Shown piece by piece: positions 24,501 through 37,987 of a stretch of DNA of 64,000 bases. Below the pieces are notes generated by a model that saw nothing but the letters and a program-made list of their open reading frames with translations, was not told the origin of the DNA and searched no databases. Position 1 is the stretch's first letter, and the number at the start of each line of letters is the position of its first letter. Position numbers and translations under genes: made by a program. Source of the stretch: Actinoplanes siamensis (GTDB lineage Bacteria > Actinomycetota > Actinomycetes > Mycobacteriales > Micromonosporaceae); assembly GCF_016862395.1 (NCBI RefSeq), contig NZ_BOMW01000059.1:1-64000 (forward strand), read 5' to 3'.

Positions 24501-25541
24501 GTGCCCTCCCCCGGCGGCCCCGGCGTCTACCGTGTGGCGGTGGAGATCGAACTCTGGTCGGTGGTGGCCGAGCGGGAGGCGCTCGCCCTGGCCGGACCGG
24601 GTGCGACGGTGCTGAGCGGCCGGGACACCGCCTACGCCGTCGGCCCGGACACCATCGTGGTGATCTCGCCGGAGAGCGGGGCGGGCGAGGTGGTCCTACC
24701 CGGACCGTTCCCCGAACTGGTCGAGGAGCGCCTGGGCGGGGTGCTCCGGCCGGCCGTGCGGGCGTTCACCCGGCTGCCGGAGGGCTGCCTGGCGCTGGGC
24801 GTGGCCCGCTCCGCCGAGCTGGGCTACCGGCGCGGGGCGCTGCACGATGTGCGGCTCAGCTTCGAGGCGCCGGTGCCGCCGGATCTGCTCGGGCAGGTCT
24901 CGCCCGGACTGGACTGGCTGGAGCAGGCGGGATTCGACCCGGTGGGCGCGATGGGGCGGTTCATCGCCGACTGGTACGCCGAGATCCCGCCGCGGTCCGC
25001 GTCCGACACCGGTCCGGCGCCGCTGCGGGCCTTCCACCGGGCCGCGGCCGGACGGCCCGAGGTGTACGGCCGGTCCAGCGTCATCTACGGGCAGGCCGTC
25101 TCCGACCGTCCCGACGGTCTGCTGACCTTCGGCCAGGAGGGTGACGGCGTGTGCACCTTCGTGATGGAGCCGGACGGGGACGACCCGAGGGTCTACTACG
25201 ACGGCCTGAGCGACCGCCTGCTTCCCGAGCGTGAGCGGCTGAGCGGCTTCCTGCTCCAGTCCGTCCTGGCCCGGGCCGCGATGGACGGCCCGCTCGGCGG
25301 CATGGCGTTCGTCGACCGGCCCCAGGCGCGGCGGATCGTCGCCCCGCTGCGCCGGGTGCCGCTGCGGCCGATGCGCTGGCCGTGCCTGTTCTCCCGGTGC
25401 TACGCCGGCCCCGGCACGGTGGTGCTGATCGGCGAGGACGACACGGACTGGTTCGAGATGTACGTCGGTGTCCGCCACCCGGCCCTGCTGCGCCGGCTGC
25501 GCAAGCTGGGCCTGGACTGGGAATCCTTCACCGACTGCTGA
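24501..25541 (+). CDS. conserved protein of unknown function, SUKH-like segment
   Basis: 346 residues, soluble. The N-terminal half includes VEIELWSVVAEREALALAG and ends near an amphipathic region. The middle segment LRAFHRAAAGRPEVYGRSSVIYGQ and LLTFGQEGDGVCTFVMEPDGDDPRVYY resembles the core of SMI1/KNR4 (SUKH) proteins, where a conserved Gln-Glu pair precedes an aromatic strand. This is a weak structural resemblance. The start is uncertain: GTG 24501, 24534 and 24540 are all in frame. It overlaps the end of the small convergent gene by 14 bases. Confidence 0.68.
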   Translation: MPSPGGPGVYRVAVEIELWSVVAEREALALAGPGATVLSGRDTAYAVGPDTIVVISPESGAGEVVLPGPFPELVEERLGGVLRPAVRAFTRLPEGCLALGVARSAELGYRRGALHDVRLSFEAPVPPDLLGQVSPGLDWLEQAGFDPVGAMGRFIADWYAEIPPRSASDTGPAPLRAFHRAAAGRPEVYGRSSVIYGQAVSDRPDGLLTFGQEGDGVCTFVMEPDGDDPRVYYDGLSDRLLPERERLSGFLLQSVLARAAMDGPLGGMAFVDRPQARRIVAPLRRVPLRPMRWPCLFSRCYAGPGTVVLIGEDDTDWFEMYVGVRHPALLRRLRKLGLDWESFTDC

Positions 25542-25728
25542 CCAACAGGCCGTCCCGGGCCGCGGTGAGCTCGTCGATCGCGGCCCGCAGCGACTCCGCG
25601 CCGGGACCCTCCCCGGCCACCCCGCGAACCGCGGTGAGCAGGCGCAACGTGTCGGTCATCGTCTCCGCGGCGCCGTTCACCCGGCGGGTCAGGTCGTCGC
25701 GCAGCAAGTGCAGCAGAGGCTCGTCCAT
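25528..25728 (-). CDS. small helical protein of unknown function
   Basis: 66 residues from ATG 25728 (GGGA about 6 bases upstream; ATG 25740 would add four residues). Sequence suggests two or three helices (MDEPLLHLLRDDLTRRV, then AETMTDTLRLLTAV and ESLRAAIDELTAARDGL). No motif. It is convergent with the preceding gene, overlapping it by 14 bases, and divergent from the TSUP gene across 161 bases. Confidence 0.5.
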   Translation of the reverse strand: MDEPLLHLLRDDLTRRVNGAAETMTDTLRLLTAVRGVAGEGPGAESLRAAIDELTAARDGLLVSSR

Positions 25729-25855
25729 GCCGGGTCCCATCGGTCGCGCGGGCGGCGACTGAAGGAACCCGCACCGGCTGGCCGGTCGCTTCGCGCGCCG
25801 CCGCCGGACAGTGACCTCGCTCTCCCACCGACGCGTCCCAGCGACCGGGATACTC

Positions 25856-25886
25856 GACAATCTCAACTGATTTAGTAGACAATCTC
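25856..25886. promoter_or_regulatory. direct repeat operator candidate upstream of TSUP gene
   Basis: GACAATCTC occurs at 25856-25864 and again at 25878-25886, 22 bases apart (two helical turns), ending 3 bases before the ATG at 25890. The AT-rich spacer AACTGATTTAGTA could contain a -10 element. Such spacing suits a dimeric regulator or a tandem binding site. Confidence 0.45.
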
Positions 25887-25889
25887 GCC

Positions 25890-26765
25890 ATGGATCTCAC
25901 CATGGCGCTCGCAGGACTCGGCGTCGGCATCGTCGTCGGGCTGACCGGCATGGGCGGCGGCGCCTTGATGACCCCGATCCTGGTGCTGCTCTTCCACGTC
26001 AATCCGGTCGCCGCGATCTCCAGCGACCTGGCGGCCAGCGCGGTGATGAAACCGTTCGGCGGCGCCGTGCACGCCCGGCGCGGCACGGTGAACTGGAAGC
26101 TGGTCGCCTGGCTCTGCGCCGGCAGCGTGCCCAGCGCGTTCCTCGGGGTGCTGCTGCTGCGCCTGCTCGGCGACGACGAGACAGTGCAGCACACCGTCAA
26201 GATCGCCCTCGGCGCGGCGCTGCTGCTGGCCGCCGGCGGCATGCTGCTCAAGGCGTGGACGAGCCGGCGCAACGGCGACGGGCCGCCCGCCGAGATCACC
26301 GTCCGGCCGCTGCCCACCGTGCTGATCGGGATCATGGGCGGCCTGGTGGTCGGGCTCACCTCGGTCGGCTCCGGGTCGCTGATCATCGTGGCGCTGCTCG
26401 CCGTCTATCCCAAGCTGCGCGCCAACGACCTGGTCGGCACCGACCTCGTGCAGGCCATCCCGCTGGTCGCCGCGGCCGCCCTGGGCCACGCGTTCTTCGG
26501 CGACCTGCACCTGGACATCGCCGGCGCGGTGATGCTCGGCTCGATCCCGGGCGTGCTGATCGGCTCGCGGATCTCCTCCCGGGCGCCCGGCGGGCTGGTC
26601 CGGTCCGCGTTGATCATCGTGCTGCTGGCCAGCTCGCTGAAACTGTTCGACGTGTCCACCACGGTGGTGGGCGTGGTGACCGGGGTGGCCGTGCTGGCCG
26701 CGATCGCCGCCGGGCTGACCGGGCAGGCCGCCGCGCGCAAGGAACGCGAGACCATCTCGGTCTAG
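25890..26765 (+). CDS. TSUP (TauE/SafE) family anion exporter
   Basis: Inner-membrane protein of 291 residues with eight or so hydrophobic segments. Two TauE/SafE repeats are visible: GLGVGIVVGLTGMGGGALMTPIL near the start and GIMGGLVVGLTSVGSGSLIIVALL in the middle, both with the family's G-TG-GGG-like turn. Members export sulfite, sulfoacetate or other small anions. The cytoplasmic loop between halves is short and charged (WTSRRNGDGPPAE). It begins almost directly after a direct-repeat operator candidate, so expression is probably controlled. No sulfur gene lies next to it, so the substrate is open. Confidence 0.9.
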   Translation: MDLTMALAGLGVGIVVGLTGMGGGALMTPILVLLFHVNPVAAISSDLAASAVMKPFGGAVHARRGTVNWKLVAWLCAGSVPSAFLGVLLLRLLGDDETVQHTVKIALGAALLLAAGGMLLKAWTSRRNGDGPPAEITVRPLPTVLIGIMGGLVVGLTSVGSGSLIIVALLAVYPKLRANDLVGTDLVQAIPLVAAAALGHAFFGDLHLDIAGAVMLGSIPGVLIGSRISSRAPGGLVRSALIIVLLASSLKLFDVSTTVVGVVTGVAVLAAIAAGLTGQAAARKERETISV

Positions 26766-26821
26766 CTCATCCGCCGGTTCGCCGCGCCGGTCCCCGGCTG
26801 GCGCCGAAGTGTCTCGTAACC

Positions 26822-26882
26822 CTCGACACACCTCTCACGCCGGAACCAACCCGCCCGGCCGGCCCCGGGCGGGTGTGTCGAG
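26822..26882. terminator. nested hairpin between convergent TSUP and amylopullulanase genes
   Basis: Outer arms CTCGACACAC (26822-26831) and GTGTGTCGAG (26873-26882) enclose inner arms CCCGCCCGG (26850-26858) and CCGGGCGGG (26865-26873). It sits between two convergent stops, so a bidirectional terminator role is likely. It belongs to a loose family of intergenic elements in this window. Confidence 0.6.
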
Positions 26883-26991
26883 CGGCCGGAGGCACCTCTC
26901 ACGGCCAGCCGGGCGGCGGGAGCTGTGCCGGACCGCGCCGGCCCCGCCCACCCGGGCTGATCGGGTGAACGGGGCCGGAATTCCGCGGGCG

Positions 26992-32427
<5,436 letters not shown>

Positions 32428-32510
32428 TGTGCACCCTTTCGATGGACGTGGGTGTTCGCCGTTGCGCGGTTCCCGCGCTGATTGAGTGTCGTGAATTCCG
32501 ATGCATCTGG

Positions 32511-33356
32511 CTATCCCTTCACCGCGCCCGCGCTGAGGCCCTCCACGATGTAGCGCTGCAGGTACAGGAAGACGCCGACGGTAGGGATCGCGGTGAGCAG
32601 CGTGCCGGCGCAGAAGATCCCGAAGTTGGAGTTCCGCTCCGAGCCCTGGACCAGGCCGTAGAGGCCGACCGCGAGCGTCTTCGAGCCGCCGTCGGTGAGG
32701 AAGATGTTGGCCAGCAGGAACTCGTTGATCGTGCCGATGAACGCGAGCAGCCCGCTGACCGCGAGGATCGGCGAGACCAGCGGCAGCAGGATCCGGAAGA
32801 AGATCCCGGTGTGCGAGGCGCCGTCCACGGTGGCCGACTCGTCCAGCTCCTTGGGGACCGTGTCGAAGAAGCCCTTCATCAGCCAGGTGTTCACGCCCAG
32901 CGCGCCGCCCAGGTAGAGCAGGACCATGCCCCACCAGGTGTTGAAGCCGATCGCCGGCCACAGGCCGGTGATCCTGGAGAAGATCAGGAAGAGCGCCACC
33001 ACGGCCAGGAACTGCGGGAACATCTGGATCAGGAGCAGCGCCAGCAGGCCGGTCCGGCGGCCCTTGAAGCGCCGCCGGCTGAACGCGAACGCGGCCAGCG
33101 CCGACAGGAACACCGAGAGCAGGCTGGCCAGACCGGCGATCACCACGGAGTTCAGGAACCAGCGCGGGAAGTCGGTGTCCTGCAACAGCCGGGTGAAGTT
33201 GTCCGGGGAGGCGCCGTTCGGGACCAGTGTGCTCGACGACAGCGTGCCGAGGGGGTTGAGCGCCGCGGACAGCACGAAGACGATCGGGCCCAGCGAGAAG
33301 ATCACCGCCAGGATCGCTACCAGGTGCCGCCAGCCGACCCGTCTGAACCAGCTCAT
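32511..33356 (-). CDS. malG: maltodextrin ABC transporter permease MalG
   Basis: Inner-membrane permease, 281 residues, about six membrane segments. The cytoplasmic coupling loop (EAA motif) reads ELDESATVDGASHTGIFFRI followed by LLPLVSPIL. The end QRYIVEGLSAGAVKG is the standard MalG C terminus. The start overlaps the malF stop by ATGA. It partners MalF and MalE; no ATPase gene is present, so the shared MsiK-type ATPase of actinomycetes is presumed to power it. Confidence 0.94.
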   Translation of the reverse strand: MSWFRRVGWRHLVAILAVIFSLGPIVFVLSAALNPLGTLSSSTLVPNGASPDNFTRLLQDTDFPRWFLNSVVIAGLASLLSVFLSALAAFAFSRRRFKGRRTGLLALLLIQMFPQFLAVVALFLIFSRITGLWPAIGFNTWWGMVLLYLGGALGVNTWLMKGFFDTVPKELDESATVDGASHTGIFFRILLPLVSPILAVSGLLAFIGTINEFLLANIFLTDGGSKTLAVGLYGLVQGSERNSNFGIFCAGTLLTAIPTVGVFLYLQRYIVEGLSAGAVKG

Positions 33357-34876
33357 GAGTAGACCTCCTCCTGCGCGCGGGTGCGCCGGAAGCTGACCGC
33401 GGAGACCACGGCCACGATCAGGAAGATGAAGATCGAGATTGCCGCGGCGAAGCCGTACTGGGCGCCGGAGCCGCCGAATGCCAGCCGATAGGTGTACGTG
33501 ATCAGCAGATCGGTAGCGCCGTTGGCCGGATTGTCCGCCGGGAACGGGCCACCCTCGGTGGTCAGGTAGATCGCGTTGAAGTTGTTGAAGTTGAACGCGA
33601 ACGACGAGATCAGCAGCGGGGTGAGCGCGACCAGCAGCAGCGGCAGCTTGACCGCGCGGAACGCCTGCAGCGGACCGGCGCCGTCGACCCGGGTGGCGTC
33701 GGTCAGTTCGCCCGGGATCGCCTGCAGCGCGCCGGTGGTCACCAGGAACATGTACGGATATCCCAGCCAGAGCTGCACCAGCAACACCGCGAACTGAGCG
33801 GTCAGCCCGGTGCCGAACCAGTCGACGTTCGTCCCGAGCACATTGTTGATCAGGCCGAAGTCGGTGTTGAACAGATCCCGCCAGACCAGCAGCATCGCGA
33901 ACGACGGCATGGCGTAGGGCAGCACCAGCAGGATCCGGTAGAGGCCCTTCAACCGCATCCGGCCCTGCAGCGCGATCGCGAAGGCCATGCCCACCAGGAA
34001 GGTGCCTCCGGTGGAGGCGGTGGCGAAGACGAAATTCCAGACGAGGGTGCGGAGGAAGTCCCCGGAAATGGTGTCGTCGGTGAGCGCGCGGGTGAAGTTC
34101 GCCAACCCGACGTTCACCCGCCAGCCCTGGGCCAGCCGCTCGCCGTCGCCGGCCACGAACGCGCCGGCTCCCTCGTCCGCCTTCCACACCTTGCCGCTGA
34201 CCGAGTCCCGGATGCTGTCGGTGGCCTGGTCATAGGCACGAACAGCCGTTCCCTCGTACGCCCGGGAGAGTCCCGCCGAACGGATCGCGCCCGCCGCTGT
34301 CGGCACCGCGAAGTCGGTGATCTCCCGGCTGCGCGCGCTGGCCTGGCCGGCGTTGAGCACGGTGTACCCGGGCGGCGGGTTGCCGCCGGCCGGCCTGAGC
34401 CCGGCGCTGTCGCCGATCGACAGCTGACCGGTCGCCGGATCGGTGATCAGGAACGCCAGCGCGCCGTCGCCCTTGGTGACGATCTTCAGCTGGTACTCGG
34501 TGGAGCCGGGCACCCGGGTGACCGACGCGGTCTGGATGGCGGTGATCGCATCCGCCTTGGAGCCGCGGTGGCCGTCACCGAAGTTGGTGAACGCCGTGCT
34601 CGCCGTGTAGAGCACCGGGAAGATCTGGAAGACGATCAGGAACAGGGTGCCGGGGACCAGATACTTGGCCGGGATGTGCCGGCTCGTGGTGTACAGGTAC
34701 AGCAGCCCCGCGGTGGTGGCGGCGAGGATGCCCAGCCCGGTCCAGTGCCGGCCCTCGGCCAGCGGGAACGCCGCCCAGATCGCTACAGCTGCCACCGTGC
34801 CCAGTAGAAGGATCCTGATGATGTGCCTCAGGACCGGAAGGGCCCGCGTCGCGGGCCCTTCGAGCTGCGCCGTCAT
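33353..34876 (-). CDS. malF: maltodextrin ABC transporter permease MalF
   Basis: Inner-membrane permease of 507 residues, with a large extracytoplasmic loop between early and late membrane segments as in E. coli MalF. Late segments include GLYRILLVLPYAMPSFAMLLVW and the coupling motif GELTDATRVDGAGPLQAFRAV followed by KLPLLLVALTPLL. The region about 95-285 (SKADAITAIQTASVTRVPGS onwards) is the periplasmic-type P2 domain that contacts MalE. ATG 34876 shares one base with the malE stop (TAATG), so expression is coupled. Confidence 0.94.
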   Translation of the reverse strand: MTAQLEGPATRALPVLRHIIRILLLGTVAAVAIWAAFPLAEGRHWTGLGILAATTAGLLYLYTTSRHIPAKYLVPGTLFLIVFQIFPVLYTASTAFTNFGDGHRGSKADAITAIQTASVTRVPGSTEYQLKIVTKGDGALAFLITDPATGQLSIGDSAGLRPAGGNPPPGYTVLNAGQASARSREITDFAVPTAAGAIRSAGLSRAYEGTAVRAYDQATDSIRDSVSGKVWKADEGAGAFVAGDGERLAQGWRVNVGLANFTRALTDDTISGDFLRTLVWNFVFATASTGGTFLVGMAFAIALQGRMRLKGLYRILLVLPYAMPSFAMLLVWRDLFNTDFGLINNVLGTNVDWFGTGLTAQFAVLLVQLWLGYPYMFLVTTGALQAIPGELTDATRVDGAGPLQAFRAVKLPLLLVALTPLLISSFAFNFNNFNAIYLTTEGGPFPADNPANGATDLLITYTYRLAFGGSGAQYGFAAAISIFIFLIVAVVSAVSFRRTRAQEEVYS

Positions 34877-36120
34877 TACTTGATCGAGGAGGAGATCGTC
34901 TTGGCGGCGGCTTCGACCGTCGACCTGGCGTCCGCGCCGCCGATGACGGCGGCCTCCGCCTTGCCGAACGGCTCCCAGACCGCGGCCATGGCCGGGATCG
35001 CCGGCAGCGGGATCGCGTTCCGGCCGGCATCGGCCCACTTGGCCAGGTCCGGATCCTGTCCCTTGACCTGCTCCAGGGCTGCGGTCAGCGCCGGCGGGCG
35101 GGGCTCGGCCCGGTAGAGCGCGACGGCCAGGTCCGCGGTGGTCACGTAGTTGGTGACGAACTCCTGGGCCAGGGCCTTGTTCCTGCCCTTCGACGCGACG
35201 TAGAAGGTCTGCACGCCGAGGAACGGCGTGGCCTCCTTGCCGCCCTTGAAGCCGGGGACCGGGGAGATGTCGTACTTGATGCCTGCCTTCTTCACGTCCG
35301 CGGTGGCCCACGGGCCGGCCACCAGGAACGGGCACTTGCCGCCGGTGAAGGTGGCGGTGGAGTTGTCAGTGGTGATCGAGCGCTTCAGGGCGCCGTCACC
35401 CTTCTCGCCGAGCGCGCGGAGCTTCTCGAACGCGGCGATCGAGCCCGCCTTGCCGACGCCCAGGTCCTTGGCGTCGTACTCGCCGGTGGACGTGGTGCCG
35501 AACAGGTAGCCGCCGGCCGAGGCGTAGAGCGGGTAGGCGTGGTAGGCGTCGCCGTTCTGGCCCGACTGCAGGCAGAGGATCTCGGAGACCTTCTTCTCCG
35601 CCTTCAGCTTCTTGCCGGTGGCGACCAGGTCCTCGATGGTGGCCGGGGCGTCCGGGGCCAGCTCGGCGTTGCGGATCAGGCCGAGGTTCTCGGTGGCGTA
35701 CGGGACGCCGTACGTCTGGCCGTTGAAGGTCACCGCCTTGATCGCGCCGGGCTGGATGCCGTTCTTCTGCTCGTCGGAGAGCTGCACCGGATCGATGGCG
35801 CCGTTCTGCACCAGGTTGCCGATCCAGTCGTGCGCGCCGACCATCACGTCCGGGCCGCTGCCCTGCTGGGAGGCGGTGAGGAAGGTGGTCTGCTGGTCCT
35901 TCGAGATGGCCTGGATCGTGACGGTGACGCCGTTCTCCTGGCCGAACTTGTCGGCGAAGGGCTTGAGCGCGGCGGAGCGCTTGTCGTCGGCCCAGATGAC
36001 GAGCTCGCCGTTGCTCGCTGTCGCCCCGGTGGCGGGTTTCTCGCTCTTGCTTCCGCAAGCTGCTGCGCCGGCCAGGCACAGCAGGCTTGCCGCGATCGCT
36101 CCGGCGGTGCGGATGCGCAT
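34876..36120 (-). CDS. malE: maltodextrin-binding lipoprotein MalE
   Basis: Solute-binding lipoprotein, 414 residues. Signal peptide with lipobox ending at the Cys of AGAAACGSK. The mature protein follows the MalE pattern: LVIWADDKRSAALKPFADKF, GPDVMVGAHDWIGNL, YGVPYATENLGLIRN, and a C-terminal NAIPLPAIPAMAAVWEPFGKAEAAV. ATG 36120 has GGGAG 8 bases upstream. It is the first gene of malE-F-G-amylopullulanase and faces the LacI-type regulator across a 175-base region with two operator-like palindromes. Confidence 0.94.
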   Translation of the reverse strand: MRIRTAGAIAASLLCLAGAAACGSKSEKPATGATASNGELVIWADDKRSAALKPFADKFGQENGVTVTIQAISKDQQTTFLTASQQGSGPDVMVGAHDWIGNLVQNGAIDPVQLSDEQKNGIQPGAIKAVTFNGQTYGVPYATENLGLIRNAELAPDAPATIEDLVATGKKLKAEKKVSEILCLQSGQNGDAYHAYPLYASAGGYLFGTTSTGEYDAKDLGVGKAGSIAAFEKLRALGEKGDGALKRSITTDNSTATFTGGKCPFLVAGPWATADVKKAGIKYDISPVPGFKGGKEATPFLGVQTFYVASKGRNKALAQEFVTNYVTTADLAVALYRAEPRPPALTAALEQVKGQDPDLAKWADAGRNAIPLPAIPAMAAVWEPFGKAEAAVIGGADARSTVEAAAKTISSSIK

Positions 36121-36224
36121 GGTGAAGCTCCCGTTCTGATACGGATTCAGCGGTGCAAAAGGGATGGGCCCGGCCTGCCGGGCCGCGAGATCGCAAAGAT
36201 GTCGTCCTTGTTGCCGGGACGTTA

Positions 36225-36255
36225 GCAAGCCCTTGCAGTCAATGGAAGGGCTTGC
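36225..36255. promoter_or_regulatory. paired MalR operators
   Basis: GCAAGCCCTTGC (36225-36236) and GGAAGGGCTTGC (36244-36255) are the same 12-bp half-palindromic site in opposite orientation, centres 19 bases apart. CTTGCAAG-like sites are known targets of actinobacterial LacI-family sugar regulators. They lie between malE and the lacI-family gene. Confidence 0.65.
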
Positions 36256-36261
36256 AGCCTC

Positions 36262-36290
36262 ATGACCGGTAACAGCTCGGCACTACAGTG
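36262..36290 (+). promoter_or_regulatory. candidate promoter for leaderless malR
   Basis: ATGACC (36262-36267) and TACAGT (36285-36290) are 17 bases apart. The predicted start of transcription coincides with ATG 36296 and no ribosome-binding site is visible, suggesting a leaderless transcript. Confidence 0.35.
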
Positions 36291-36295
36291 ACAGC

Positions 36296-37345
36296 ATGCG
36301 TGCACGGATGGCGGACATCGCCCGTCAAGCCCAGGTCAGCGAGGCGACGGTCTCTCGCGTCATCAACGACCGCCCCGGTGTCTCCCAGGAAACCAGGCAG
36401 GCGGTGCTGACCGCCCTCGACGTGCTCGGCTACGAGCGCCCCGAGCGGCTGCGCAAGCGCAGCGCCGGCCTGGTCGGCCTGGTCGTGCCCGAGCTGGACA
36501 ATCCGATCTTCCCGGCCTTCGCCCAGGTCATCGAGTCGACGCTGGCCCAGTCCGGCTACACGCCGGTGCTCTGCACCCAGTCCCCCGGCGGCGTCACCGA
36601 GGACGAGTACGTGGAGATGCTGCTGGACCGGCAGGTCTCCGGCATCGTGTTCGTCTCCGGCCTGCACGCCGACACCACCATGGACGTCGAGCGCTACCAC
36701 CGGCTGATCGCCCGGCCGCTGCCGATCGTGCTGGTCAACGGGCACACCGACGGCATCGACGCGCCGTTCGTCTCGTGCGACGAACAACTCGCCGGCGACC
36801 TCGCGGTCGGGCACCTGGCCTCGCTCGGCCACCGCCGGATCGGGCTGATCTCCGGGCCGCACCGGTTCAGCCCGGTGCAGCGCAAACTCGCCGGCTACCG
36901 CGCCGCCATGCAGCGCGACCTGGGCGTCGCCGCCGCCGATGTGGACGATCTGGTGGAGCTGACCCTGTTCGGCGTCGAGGGCGGTGAGGTGGCCGCGGAG
37001 CGACTGCTCACCAAGGGAGTCACCGGGATCATCTGCGGCTCGGACCTGATGGCGCTGGGCGCGATCAGGGCGGCGCGGCGCCGCGGGATGCAGGTGCCCA
37101 CCGAGGTCTCGATCATCGGGTTCGACGACTCGCCGCTGATGGCCTTCACCGATCCGCCGCTGACCACGCTGCGGCAGCCGGTGCCGGCGATGGCGGTGGC
37201 CGCGGTCCGGTCGTTGGTGGACGACATCAACGGGCATGGTTCGCCCAAGTCGGAGTACCTTTTCCGGCCTGAGCTGGTGGTTCGCAGCTCGACCGCGATG
37301 GCGCCGGCGCGGCGTGCGCTGACGGCGGAGGCGCCCGCGGCCTGA
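36296..37345 (+). CDS. malR: LacI-family maltose regulator
   Basis: 349 residues. N-terminal LacI HTH (MADIARQAQVSEATVSRVINDRPGVS, shown here as one helix-turn-helix plus hinge) and a hinge near LRKRSAGLVGLVVP. The periplasmic-binding-like sensor domain includes GHLASLGHRRIGLISGP and EVSIIGFDDSPLMAFTDPPLTTLRQP. It is divergent from malE and faces the paired GCAAG operators, so it should repress malE-F-G-amylopullulanase and respond to maltose or a maltodextrin. Confidence 0.93.
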   Translation: MRARMADIARQAQVSEATVSRVINDRPGVSQETRQAVLTALDVLGYERPERLRKRSAGLVGLVVPELDNPIFPAFAQVIESTLAQSGYTPVLCTQSPGGVTEDEYVEMLLDRQVSGIVFVSGLHADTTMDVERYHRLIARPLPIVLVNGHTDGIDAPFVSCDEQLAGDLAVGHLASLGHRRIGLISGPHRFSPVQRKLAGYRAAMQRDLGVAAADVDDLVELTLFGVEGGEVAAERLLTKGVTGIICGSDLMALGAIRAARRRGMQVPTEVSIIGFDDSPLMAFTDPPLTTLRQPVPAMAVAAVRSLVDDINGHGSPKSEYLFRPELVVRSSTAMAPARRALTAEAPAA

Positions 37346-37987
37346 GAAAGTTGCTGCAATTCCTTGCGCGATCTGCGATGCGGATTTCCCGATCGTTCGG
37401 GAGAGCGTGTTCCCGCACTCATCCGCGCGGTTCGCGTCGGTGCCGGTCTCGGGTGGCGACGTGCGGGCTTGCGAGGGTGGGACGACGTTTCCGGTCAAGG
37501 GCCGCAAGGATGTGCGGCTCGCTTGCAGCGGCTCGCCGGGGGGGGTGGCGGATCCGGCAAGTTTTTCGGCGCTTTTCTCAAACGGTTCGGTAAGGAAGCG
37601 AGAGCTCGGGCGAGGTCGGTGAGCAGCTCTGCCGAGCGGTGTCGCACACGCCGGGCGGCGCGGTTCGTGCTCCGGCCGACCGGATTTCGGTCGAGCCGGG
37701 TGGGAGCTTTCGGCCCGGCGTGGTCGTGGTTTGTTTTTTGTCGAGTAAGTGCGGTTCCTCTTCGCGGGTGGTCCGGGTGGGGCCCGATGAACCTTTCACG
37801 CCGCCTGGACTGCCGGGATCGCTATCCTGTGGTCAAGGAGCTCAAAGGCGGTCTTCGGGCATTCTGCGGGGTGGTGCTTCGGGCGTGCAGAATTGGGGTT
37901 TCTGGTTTTCTGATCTTTGGCGCAGGGCGAGAAGCGGGGTCCCGGTTCTGGGACCGGACCCCCGCTTTTCCGGGCTTGACGGACAGG
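37346..37987. other. intergenic region without a recognised gene
   Basis: 642 bases between the malR stop and the argH stop. It is less GC-rich than its surroundings, with a G8 run (37539-37546), a T-rich stretch near 37730 and short hairpins (CCCGA/TCGGG at 37388-37401; GACCG/CGGTC near 37678). Several open frames up to about 170 codons exist on both strands, but none shows a family motif or convincing start. It could hold an untranslated RNA or a decayed gene. The only clear element is the argH-side terminator. Confidence 0.5.
37932..37967. terminator. strong hairpin terminator near argH
   Basis: AAGCGGGGTCCCGGT (37932-37946) pairs with ACCGGACCCCCGCTT (37953-37967), nearly perfect over 15 bp, followed by TTTT on the plus strand. 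It lies 20 bases past the argH stop and can also end any plus-strand transcript entering from the 37.3-37.9 kb region. Confidence 0.75.

Noticed and set aside
37407..37622. A 71-codon plus-strand frame after malR
   Set aside because: No motif, poor start context and irregular codon use; kept as unexplained intergenic DNA.
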